Source of the DNA: Deltaproteobacteria bacterium UBA6967
Lineage (GTDB): Bacteria; SAR324; NAC60-12
Reading direction: 5' to 3'
DNA: 11,476 nt
Assembly (NCBI GenBank): GCA_002450295.1
Contig: DJYX01000063.1
Location: 4,018 to 15,493 of the forward strand
The notes below the pieces were generated by a model that had not been told where the DNA came from, did no database searches, and saw only the letters and a program-made list of their open reading frames with translations. The position numbers and the translations under genes were made by a program. This document shows positions 1 to 6,001 of this stretch, one piece after another. Position 1 is the first letter of the stretch. Each line of letters opens with the position of its first letter.

Positions 1-2105
1 GCGTCAAGCACTTAATGAAAAAAGGCTTGATACAGTGGGTCGAGAAGAACGGCGTAAAGTATGAAACCGGACCCAACGCTATTCTACTCTCAGACCTGTC
101 ACTGCAAAACGGACATTTTGCTAATCTTGCAGAATTCCCAGTGCTGCAGATGCTCTATCGCCAGGGCATCATCATCCCCAATCATCCTAACAATACAGGG
201 AACAAACCAATCCTGATCGGCCAAGAAGAGATTGTTCGCTCACAAATGAACTATATCTATCGGGGTAACTACGGTCTGATTTCCCTGCAGGAGATCGAAG
301 CGGCTGGTATCGCGCCTGATGTCGCGGATGAGATGATGAGAATGAAACTCCGCTTTGCCTTCGGCAATATCCGTCCAACGGAGGATCTGCTTGAAGACTG
401 CATTGTTCGTGATCAGGCAGTGGAGATTCGAAATGGGGTTCTTGTTCGTAGACTTGGCTTCAATATCTACGAGTTCAGCTATGAAGGCGACTCGGTGCAG
501 GTCGATCTAAATCTGAGCGAGGGAGAGGCCTATGAAACACCCTATGAACTTGGAGCACATCAGGTCAGTCGAGATTACTTCGCAATCACACACTCTGGCG
601 AGGGAGATGGATGGGATACCAACCGCCCCTGCATGGCTAGCATCGTCACATTTCAGGGACGCATCTACCTGATTGACGCTGGACCCAACATTTCTCACAG
701 CATCAATGCGCTGGGAATCAATGTCAATGAGATCGAAGGCATCTTCCACACCCATGCGCACGATGACCACTTTGCTGGGCTGACCTCATTAATTCGTTCT
801 GACCACCGCATTAAATACTACTCGACTCGACTCGTTCGTGAATCCGTCACCAAGAAATTAGCAGCCTTGATGTCAATTGATGAGAATCAGTTCGATGAGT
901 TTTTTGATGTGCACGACCTTGAGTTTGACACTTGGAACAATGTCAATGGCTTGGAAGTCTTCCCAGTATTTTCACCTCACCCAGTAGAGACCAACATCCT
1001 CTTCCTACGTACTCTTTGGAAGGAGGGCCATGTCACTTACGCTCATCTCGCGGACATCACTGCCTTCAGTGTTTTAGAGGGAATGATCAGTGACGACCCC
1101 AAAACCCCTGGAATTTCTCGTGAACTCTATGAACGCACCCGATCCCATTACCTGACCAAGGTAACTCTGAAAAAGATTGATATTGGGGGAGGGATGATCC
1201 ACGGCTTGGCGACTGATTTTCGAGCAGACAATTCAACAAAAATTGTGCTCTCTCACACCTCCGGTCCTCTGTCGAATCAGGAAAAAGAGATCGGTTCCGG
1301 TTTAGCCTTTGGGATGACAGACATACTGATCCCAGGAAAGATCGATTATTACCTGAAGTACGCAGCAAAGTATCTCCACGCCTACTACCCGACGGTTCCT
1401 GAGAGCGAGATCAACATGCTGCTGAACTGCCCAAGAGTGTCGTTTAGTGCAGGGACCATCCTGCTCAAGAATAACGAGGCTCCAGCCCACGTTTATTTGA
1501 TTCTGACCGGCAGTGTAGAGTTCATCCGTGCTGAGAGCAAAGTCAACAACATTCTCTCTGCAGGTTCATTGGCTGGAGATATGGGTGCGCTGTTTGGCCT
1601 AATCAACTTTGGTACCTACCGGTCTGCCAGCTACATTGAGACTCTCCAGATTCCAAGTCCTCTCTTCGAGGAGTTTGTTGCGCGTAATCGGATCTTCAAC
1701 GAAATCCAGCGAGTGCAGGATCGTATTGAGTTCATGCGGTCAACCCCTTTATTTGGAGAGTCGGTCTCTTATCCAATTCAGACCAAAATCGCCCAGGTGA
1801 TGGAGCAAGAGTTCTATCCTGAAGGAAATGAGATCGAACTCACTAAACCCTCTCTGTTGTTGATCCGTCGAGGTCAGGTTGAATTGTTAATGGAAGGGAA
1901 GACCCCACAGGTTGTAGAAGAAGGGGAATTCTGTGGCGAAGAAACGATTCTCGGACAACAGCGTCGCTTCCTGATGAGAGCGGTTAAGGACTCACGAGTG
2001 TACAAGATCAGTGACTCAGAATTGCTTAGAGAAATTCCAATCGTGCGCTGGAAACTGCTAGAACGTTCCGAGCAGCGCAACAGTGCGTTTTGGCTCGAAG
2101 CCTAA
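1..2105 (+). CDS. Metallo-beta-lactamase-fold protein with tandem cyclic-nucleotide-binding-like domains (5' end outside window)
   Basis: The reading frame is open to the left edge: codons for V-K-H-L precede the first ATG at 15, so the true start is probably outside the window. Numbering from that ATG gives 696 residues. Residues 1-165 are a region I do not recognise. Residues about 185-455 form a metallo-beta-lactamase fold. It has the zinc motif HAHDDH at 247-252 (HxHxDH), and H322, D347 and H414 are plausible further metal ligands, so the site looks intact. Residues about 470-560 and 575-680 resemble two cyclic-nucleotide-binding (CRP/PKA-type) beta-rolls. The first has a phosphate-cassette-like stretch at 521-537 ending in an arginine; the second is more degenerate. 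No signal peptide or membrane segment is seen, so the protein is probably cytoplasmic. It is likely a hydrolase controlled by a nucleotide ligand, but the substrate is unknown. The stop lies 2 bases from the stop of the convergent next gene. Confidence 0.85.
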   Translation, partial: VKHLMKKGLIQWVEKNGVKYETGPNAILLSDLSLQNGHFANLAEFPVLQMLYRQGIIIPNHPNNTGNKPILIGQEEIVRSQMNYIYRGNYGLISLQEIEAAGIAPDVADEMMRMKLRFAFGNIRPTEDLLEDCIVRDQAVEIRNGVLVRRLGFNIYEFSYEGDSVQVDLNLSEGEAYETPYELGAHQVSRDYFAITHSGEGDGWDTNRPCMASIVTFQGRIYLIDAGPNISHSINALGINVNEIEGIFHTHAHDDHFAGLTSLIRSDHRIKYYSTRLVRESVTKKLAALMSIDENQFDEFFDVHDLEFDTWNNVNGLEVFPVFSPHPVETNILFLRTLWKEGHVTYAHLADITAFSVLEGMISDDPKTPGISRELYERTRSHYLTKVTLKKIDIGGGMIHGLATDFRADNSTKIVLSHTSGPLSNQEKEIGSGLAFGMTDILIPGKIDYYLKYAAKYLHAYYPTVPESEINMLLNCPRVSFSAGTILLKNNEAPAHVYLILTGSVEFIRAESKVNNILSAGSLAGDMGALFGLINFGTYRSASYIETLQIPSPLFEEFVARNRIFNEIQRVQDRIEFMRSTPLFGESVSYPIQTKIAQVMEQEFYPEGNEIELTKPSLLLIRRGQVELLMEGKTPQVVEEGEFCGEETILGQQRRFLMRAVKDSRVYKISDSELLREIPIVRWKLLERSEQRNSAFWLEA

Positions 2106-2107
2106 GT

Positions 2108-2356
2108 TTAGCGTGTGCCTGTACGAGAGAGTTCTTCACGAATCCATTGTTGGATAGCTGGGCGGTAGAGTTCTAGCAGGTCTTCTCCCAACTGCGTCAA
2201 CGTGTAGCCTCGTCCTTGGCATTGAAAGCATTTCTGTGAAAGATGAGGCTGCAAAGTATCGATTTCCAAATATCCTAATTTTCGACCATTCCCCTCACAA
2301 ACTTTGCAAGACTCCTTGAAATCTGCGAGTAAACTTGGTGGCTGGTTTGGTTGCAT
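2108..2356 (-). CDS. Small DnaJ-type zinc-finger protein
   Basis: This encodes 82 residues. Two CxxCxGxG repeats, CKVCEGNG at 17-24 and CFQCQGRG at 43-50, are separated by 18 residues. They match the cysteine-rich zinc-binding modules of DnaJ/Hsp40, where four cysteines hold one zinc ion. No J domain is present, so this is a free-standing zinc finger. The C-terminal third is predicted helical (LGEDLLELYRPAIQQWIREEL), which could be a partner-binding helix. The ATG is preceded by a weak AGG about 6 bases upstream. The gene is convergent with the metallo-beta-lactamase gene (2 bases between stop codons) and divergent from dcd across 35 bases. Its exact role is unknown; a protein- or RNA-binding accessory factor is possible. 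The paired motifs make a real gene likely despite its size. Confidence 0.78.
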   Translation of the reverse strand: MQPNQPPSLLADFKESCKVCEGNGRKLGYLEIDTLQPHLSQKCFQCQGRGYTLTQLGEDLLELYRPAIQQWIREELSRTGTR

Positions 2357-2391
2357 GCTCTGCCTAAAAATTCTGTTAATAAATCAAAATC

Positions 2392-2913
2392 ATGATCGTT
2401 CCTGATACTCACCTCCGCCAGATGGTCACTCGGGGCTATCTCCCAGAGGGGGTCAAGATTGGCCCCTCTAGTGTAGACCTCACCTTGGGCAATAGCTTCA
2501 GCTGGTTGGCTCCCTCTCGAAGAAAAATTGTGCTGGGTGAACCTGTCGAATATGCCTCTGAAGTAGCTGACAGCTATGAGTTGCTACCCAATCACTTTGT
2601 CCTGGCCACAACGCGTGAGAGCATTCGGATTCCCAATAACATGGCTGCTTATGTCGAGGGACGTTCCAGCATTGGTCGACTCGGTTTGCAGGTCCAAAAC
2701 GCAGGCTTTATTGATGCTGGTTTTGAGGGCCAGATCACTCTGGAACTGGAAAACCAGTCACCATTTCCAATCGTTCTGCAAGTTGGGGTTCGTATCTGTC
2801 AAATCGTGTTTGTTCAGATGCTCGAAACGGCAGAGCAACCTTATGCTGGTAAGTACCTAAATCAACGTGGGGCTACTCCGAGTCGCCTAGATCAAGATTC
2901 TGAGTTCGAGTGA
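2392..2913 (+). CDS. dcd: dCTP deaminase (possibly the bifunctional dCTP deaminase/dUTPase type)
   Basis: Deaminates dCTP to dUTP on the route to dTMP. The protein has 173 residues, slightly shorter than the 193 of E. coli Dcd. Family signatures are IGPSSVDLTLG at 23-33, EGRSSIGRLGL at 89-99 (substrate-contacting serine and arginines), AGFIDAGFEGQITLELEN at 104-121 with the likely catalytic Glu118, and KYLNQRGATPSR at 154-165 in the C-terminal lid. The GFIDxGF and QRGxTPSR forms resemble the Mycobacterium/Methanocaldococcus enzymes, which also hydrolyse dUTP to dUMP, more than the E. coli form (HRIDPGW, QQGAVASR). Bifunctionality is inferred from that resemblance only. No Shine-Dalgarno sequence is visible before the ATG; the leader is AT-rich and very short. 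The stop overlaps the GTG of the next gene by four bases (GTGA, 2910-2913), which implies coupling. Confidence 0.95.
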   Translation: MIVPDTHLRQMVTRGYLPEGVKIGPSSVDLTLGNSFSWLAPSRRKIVLGEPVEYASEVADSYELLPNHFVLATTRESIRIPNNMAAYVEGRSSIGRLGLQVQNAGFIDAGFEGQITLELENQSPFPIVLQVGVRICQIVFVQMLETAEQPYAGKYLNQRGATPSRLDQDSEFE

Positions 2914-3692
2914 CTCCACAAGCTTTGGTTTTTGCCGCTGGACTCGGCACCCGCTTGGCTCCTCTGACAAAACAACTTCCCAAAGCTCTCGCCCCAATTC
3001 GCGGCATTCCTGCTCTTGAGTGGATTCTGCGCAGACTCGAACAGCAGCAAGTCCAGCAGGTCGTGATCAACACACATGCACACGCAGAAAAAATCCATTG
3101 CTTTGTTGAAGCTCGCACTCCTGCTTCTCTGAACCTACAAATCTCACACGAACCAATCCTTCTTGATACTGGTGGTGGACTGCGGCAAAGCCGTTCTTTT
3201 TGGTCCATGAACATGCCGATTTTACTGCACAATGCAGATGTCTTCTCCAACGCTGATTTGACCACTGCCTGGCAAGTTCACTCTGAAACCAACCCGCTGG
3301 CAACCCTGCTCGTACAGCAACGCCCAACCAATAATCGCCTGCTCGTTGACGAGGCTGATCTTCTCTGTGGGGTTCACTATGTGAAGCAACAGGATCACCG
3401 CATTCTACGAGACCCCATTGGCAGCCTGCGAGAAGTCGGCTTTTGTGGGATTCATTTGGTTGCCCCAAGGATTTTCGAAGTTTTGCCTGAGCAGGAAGTC
3501 TTCAGAATTATTCCCCTTTACCTAGAGCAGGTCACCCGAGGTGAAGAAATCCGAACCGTAGATATCGGCTCCGCCTATTGGCGAGATATCGGCACCTTGA
3601 GCAGTCTCCAGCAGTTGGAAACTGACTGGCTAGCCGTTCCAGGACTAGCTGATGCTCACCGTGGATGCTCACCACATTCAATCAAGGCATGA
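2910..3692 (+). CDS. Sugar-1-phosphate nucleotidyltransferase (MurU/HddC-like)
   Basis: A 260-residue GT-A-fold nucleotidyltransferase that should join a sugar 1-phosphate to an NTP with release of pyrophosphate. Residues 5-27 carry the N-terminal signature AAGLGTRLAPLT...PKAL, with the phosphate-contacting Arg15 and Lys25. NAD at 108-110 supplies the metal-binding aspartate. FCGIHLVAPRIFE at 178-190 and AYWRDIGT at 222-229 (second metal-site Asp226) are typical of the MurU, HddC and RmlA-like group. The order and length fit MurU (N-acetylmuramate-1-phosphate uridylyltransferase of peptidoglycan recycling). No AmgK kinase gene adjoins it, so the sugar and base remain undetermined. The start is GTG, overlapping the dcd stop in GTGA. 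The last 37 bases overlap the convergent lipoprotein gene. Confidence 0.87.
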   Translation: MTPQALVFAAGLGTRLAPLTKQLPKALAPIRGIPALEWILRRLEQQQVQQVVINTHAHAEKIHCFVEARTPASLNLQISHEPILLDTGGGLRQSRSFWSMNMPILLHNADVFSNADLTTAWQVHSETNPLATLLVQQRPTNNRLLVDEADLLCGVHYVKQQDHRILRDPIGSLREVGFCGIHLVAPRIFEVLPEQEVFRIIPLYLEQVTRGEEIRTVDIGSAYWRDIGTLSSLQQLETDWLAVPGLADAHRGCSPHSIKA

Positions 3693-3865
3693 TCGTACGG
3701 TCCGGCCTGGCCTTCTTTCAATACTTGGTAGTTTTCATGCCCACAGCTCTGAAATGCCTGAAGACCCAGAACTTCTCGCTCTCCCTGAGGAAAATAGAGA
3801 TCATGTTGGTTTGAGGAGCAACCTATCAGCAGAGATAGACTCAGTAACCACAACCAATTTTTCAT
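3656..3865 (-). CDS. Small predicted lipoprotein
   Basis: Encodes 69 residues that begin with a lipoprotein signal peptide: MKNW, a hydrophobic core (LWLLSLSLL), then the lipobox L-I-G-C with the lipidated Cys16. Serine at the +2 position suggests sorting to the outer membrane by the Lol rule. The mature part is about 54 residues, polar, with two further cysteines (41 and 64) that could form a disulphide. No family is recognised. A modest purine stretch, GAAAGAG, precedes the ATG by four bases. The 3' end overlaps the nucleotidyltransferase gene tail to tail by 37 bases. The well-formed lipobox is the main reason to call this a gene; a short open frame on the opposite strand (3652-3951) has no such support. 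Confidence 0.68.
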   Translation of the reverse strand: MKNWLWLLSLSLLIGCSSNQHDLYFPQGEREVLGLQAFQSCGHENYQVLKEGQAGPYDHALIECGEHPR

Positions 3866-4069
3866 TCGACTCTTTCATTACAATTTTTCATCCAACCGTT
3901 CACTTCCAAAATCCAACAAATTTACGCCTCACAGCATTCAAAAGATTGTGAGAATCCTACCCAAAGGGTTTAGCAATTGCTCGTGCTGTTTTTTACTTGC
4001 TCTGGCAAAACATGTTTGTTGAAAACATAGAACAAAAGCCCAACTTCAGTATTTTTAAGACATCTCATC
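3866..4069. promoter_or_regulatory. Divergent spacer between lipoprotein and barrel-protein genes
   Basis: This 204-base AT-rich spacer separates two start codons facing apart, so it must carry both promoters. I could not identify a convincing -35/-10 pair for either gene. It contains a perfect 10-base palindrome AGCAATTGCT (3972-3981), a second one, AAACATGTTT (4008-4017), and a direct repeat AAAACAT at 4007-4013 and 4022-4028, the last also forming an inverted pair with ATGTTT at 4012-4017. Such clustered symmetry could be a regulator site, but this is inference. Confidence 0.35.
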
Positions 4070-4753
4070 ATGAAACCCCTGTGCCATTTGTTCGCCTGTA
4101 TATTTTTACTACTTTTTCTAGCTACTCCGCTCAATGCCCAAAATATTGATAATCGAACAACCACTAGTTGGATTGGATTTGGAAGTGTTGCGGGATCTTA
4201 TGTTACGAAGAGCGGTAATAAGTCTATTGGCCTCACTGGCGATTCATTAGAAATCATGCTCTGGCAGGACATTGAGAGTTCGGGTTTTTTCGATGGATTA
4301 CAACTTCTCCAATTGAAACTTGCAGGAACAGGAATTGATGGGAGCGGCATTTCGCATGAGCCTAAATTAGAGTTACTTAATTTACAGTATCATCTCGGCT
4401 GGAATTGGGATCTATTCAACTTAGTGCACCTACAGTTCTTTGCATCCTACGGAATCGGTCAAACTCGATTCGGTGTTGCTCTCCAAAGAGGAACAGTGTG
4501 GTCCAACAAATTTGAAGAACAGCAGACATATTCCGATATGATCAGCTATGGCATAAATTTGATCTTTGAACTAACTGATCGTCTGTGGTTTGGTTACTCA
4601 AGTGTCCGTCTACGGGATTCTCAATCAGTAGACTATGGCTACACACAGAGTACATTCGCACCCACAGATTACCAATCCGTTCTTCTTGTCTATAAATGGG
4701 CAGCTCCTCATCAAAACCAAAGGGGTCAAGAGGTTACTTCGACAAACCGATGA
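4070..4753 (+). CDS. Exported protein, probable outer-membrane beta-barrel
   Basis: Encodes 227 residues. A Sec-type signal peptide covers 1-23: a short N-terminus, a long hydrophobic core (residues 7-18), and a probable cleavage after Ala23 in PLNA-QN. The mature chain of about 204 residues alternates short stretches of polar and aromatic or hydrophobic residues, for example LHLQFFASYGIG-like strands near 123-135, ISYGINLIFELT near 162-173 and RLWFGYSSVRLR near 175-186. The last clear strand is YQSVLLVYKW near 204-213. This pattern fits an 8- to 10-strand outer-membrane barrel. No specific family is recognised and no catalytic motif is seen. After the last strand comes a polar tail of about 17 residues, unusual because barrels tend to end on an aromatic residue. 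No clear ribosome binding site precedes the ATG. Confidence 0.72.
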   Translation: MKPLCHLFACIFLLLFLATPLNAQNIDNRTTTSWIGFGSVAGSYVTKSGNKSIGLTGDSLEIMLWQDIESSGFFDGLQLLQLKLAGTGIDGSGISHEPKLELLNLQYHLGWNWDLFNLVHLQFFASYGIGQTRFGVALQRGTVWSNKFEEQQTYSDMISYGINLIFELTDRLWFGYSSVRLRDSQSVDYGYTQSTFAPTDYQSVLLVYKWAAPHQNQRGQEVTSTNR

Positions 4754-4886
4754 TGCTTTTTGCAAAATCAAACGAGAATGGTGGCTGATTGAAGTCGAAC
4801 AAATCCATCAGCCTTTTGTACTCTCTCCAACTGTTCAAGCCGGAGCCGAACAGTTGTTCAAACAACTCACCAAACAACTACAATAA
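4635..4886 (+). CDS. Doubtful small ORF overlapping the 3' end of the barrel gene
   Basis: Encodes 83 residues from ATG 4635 in a frame different from the barrel gene, sharing 119 bases with it. Only the part beyond 4753 (about 44 residues: KREWWLIEVEQIHQPFVLS... ending LFKQLTKQLQ) looks protein-like. It is amphipathic and helical at the end, with an in-frame 12-base repeat giving KQL-T-KQL. No ribosome binding site supports the ATG and no later ATG exists in this frame. It may be a real small gene using a rare start, the remnant of a longer gene, or chance. No family is recognised. Confidence 0.25.
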   Translation: MATHRVHSHPQITNPFFLSINGQLLIKTKGVKRLLRQTDDAFCKIKREWWLIEVEQIHQPFVLSPTVQAGAEQLFKQLTKQLQ

Positions 4887-4915
4887 AACTTTCGGGTAAC
4901 ATGTACGTTTCCCAC

Positions 4916-4943
4916 TTGCCAGAAAATTTCTGATCGTTATTCT
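4916..4943 (+). promoter_or_regulatory. Candidate sigma70 promoter of qor
   Basis: TTGCCA (4916-4921, five of six consensus bases) and TATTCT (4938-4943, four of six) are 16 bases apart. Transcription would start near 4950, giving a leader of about 30 bases before the qor ATG. The short palindrome CAGAAAATTTCTG (4920-4932) lies in the spacer. Confidence 0.4.
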
Positions 4944-4972
4944 CAAGGGACTCATTTTAACCCATCATTCTT

Positions 4973-4978
4973 GAGGAG
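4973..4978 (+). promoter_or_regulatory. Strong ribosome binding site of qor
   Basis: GAGGAG ends three bases before ATG 4982, with its GAGG core five bases away. This fixes the qor start. Its first bases are also the right arm of the inverted repeat CTCAAG (4942-4947) / CTTGAG (4970-4975). Confidence 0.75.
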
Positions 4979-4981
4979 ATC

Positions 4982-5950
4982 ATGCCGAACGCGATTCGTA
5001 TTCACGAACAGGGAGGTCCGGAAGTCATGCGCTGGGAATCCGTCGATCTGCCTGAACTTGGTTCTGAAGAAATCCGCATTCGCCACACAGCCATTGGTCT
5101 GAACTTCATAGACACCTATCAGCGAAGCGGTCTCTATCCTCTCAACCCACCCTGTGGACTGGGTAAGGAAGCCGCCGGTGTTGTGGAAGAAGTTGGTAGT
5201 GCAGTCAAGGAATTCAAGAAAGGAGACCGGGTTGTTTATGTTGGTGGGACCAGCGCTTATAGTGAAGTCTCCCAGATTGCAGCCAACCTGGTGGTTCCCA
5301 TTCCAGATGACGTAGAAGATGAAGTCGCCGCAGCCTCCATGCTCAAAGGGATGACCGCAGAATACCTGCTACGTCGTATCGGAAGAGTGCAGGCAGATGA
5401 TGTGATTCTCTTTCACGCTGCTGCTGGAGGGACTGGACTGATTGCGTGTCAGTGGGCAAAAGCTTTGGGTTGCACAGTAATTGGTACGGTCAGTTCACCT
5501 GCCAAGGAATCTTTGGCTCGAGACAACGGATGTGACTTCGTGATCAATTATGAGCAAGAAAACTTCTTGGATCAGGTGATGGAAATCACCAATGGGAAGG
5601 GTGTTCGGTTGGTCTATGATTCAGTCGGGCGCGACACTTTCGAGGGGACGATCGGCTGTCTGAGTCCAAGAGGTTTGTTCGTGAGCTTTGGTCAATCTTC
5701 TGGACCAGTGCCTCCAGTGGATCTGCGAGTCTTCAATCCAAAGAGTTTGTTCTACACACGTCCAACACTCTTTTCCTATGTTGCTACTCGTGCGGAATTG
5801 CTCGACAGTTCCCAGGCACTGTTTGGAGCTATCGGTAGTGGGAAGGTCAAGATTTCAATCAATCAACGTTATCCTTTACGTGAAGTTGCGCAGGCTCACG
5901 CTGATCTCGAAGGCCGCAGAACAACAGGATCTACTGTTCTGATTCCCTGA
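4982..5950 (+). CDS. qor: NADPH:quinone oxidoreductase, zeta-crystallin-like
   Basis: A 322-residue zinc-free medium-chain dehydrogenase/reductase that would reduce quinones or activated alkenes with NADPH in the cytoplasm. Residues 1-125 form the GroES-like catalytic domain, with NFIDTYQRSGLYP at 41-53 and GLGKEAAGVVEEVG at 59-72, both characteristic of Qor. The Rossmann domain follows, with AAAGGTG at 146-152 as the nucleotide-binding loop and GLIACQWAKALGCTVIGTVSS behind it, as in E. coli Qor (327 residues). The cysteine ligands of zinc alcohol dehydrogenases are absent. The C-terminal strand GRRTTGSTVLIP is also typical. The ATG follows a strong GAGGAG. The gene is flanked by an upstream candidate promoter and a downstream hairpin, so it is probably transcribed alone. 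Confidence 0.93.
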   Translation: MPNAIRIHEQGGPEVMRWESVDLPELGSEEIRIRHTAIGLNFIDTYQRSGLYPLNPPCGLGKEAAGVVEEVGSAVKEFKKGDRVVYVGGTSAYSEVSQIAANLVVPIPDDVEDEVAAASMLKGMTAEYLLRRIGRVQADDVILFHAAAGGTGLIACQWAKALGCTVIGTVSSPAKESLARDNGCDFVINYEQENFLDQVMEITNGKGVRLVYDSVGRDTFEGTIGCLSPRGLFVSFGQSSGPVPPVDLRVFNPKSLFYTRPTLFSYVATRAELLDSSQALFGAIGSGKVKISINQRYPLREVAQAHADLEGRRTTGSTVLIP

Positions 5951-5964
5951 CAAAATCTTCATAA

Positions 5965-6001
5965 AAGCTATGGGTGCTCATTCGAGAGGAATCCATAGCT
6001 T
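5965..6001. terminator. Hairpin between convergent qor and trpD
   Basis: A perfect 9-base stem, AAGCTATGG (5965-5973) with CCATAGCTT (5993-6001), encloses a 19-base loop that can itself pair CTC with GAG. Read on the minus strand, the stem runs into TTTT (5966-5963) and a T-rich stretch, so it suits trpD best. On the plus strand there is no T run after the stem. The right arm includes two bases of the trpD stop codon. Confidence 0.6.

Noticed and set aside
3067..3468. Minus-strand open frame of 133 codons within the nucleotidyltransferase gene
   Set aside because: It lies wholly opposite a gene with clear family motifs and has no domain or start signal.
3652..3951. Plus-strand open frame of 99 codons
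   Set aside because: It overlaps the end of the nucleotidyltransferase gene and lies opposite the lipoprotein gene. It has low-complexity, non-family-like composition and no ribosome site.
3972..3992. AGCAATTGCT with a following T run as a terminator
   Set aside because: The palindrome has no loop, and the alternative stem reaching the T run is only four bases. No nearby upstream plus-strand gene ends here.
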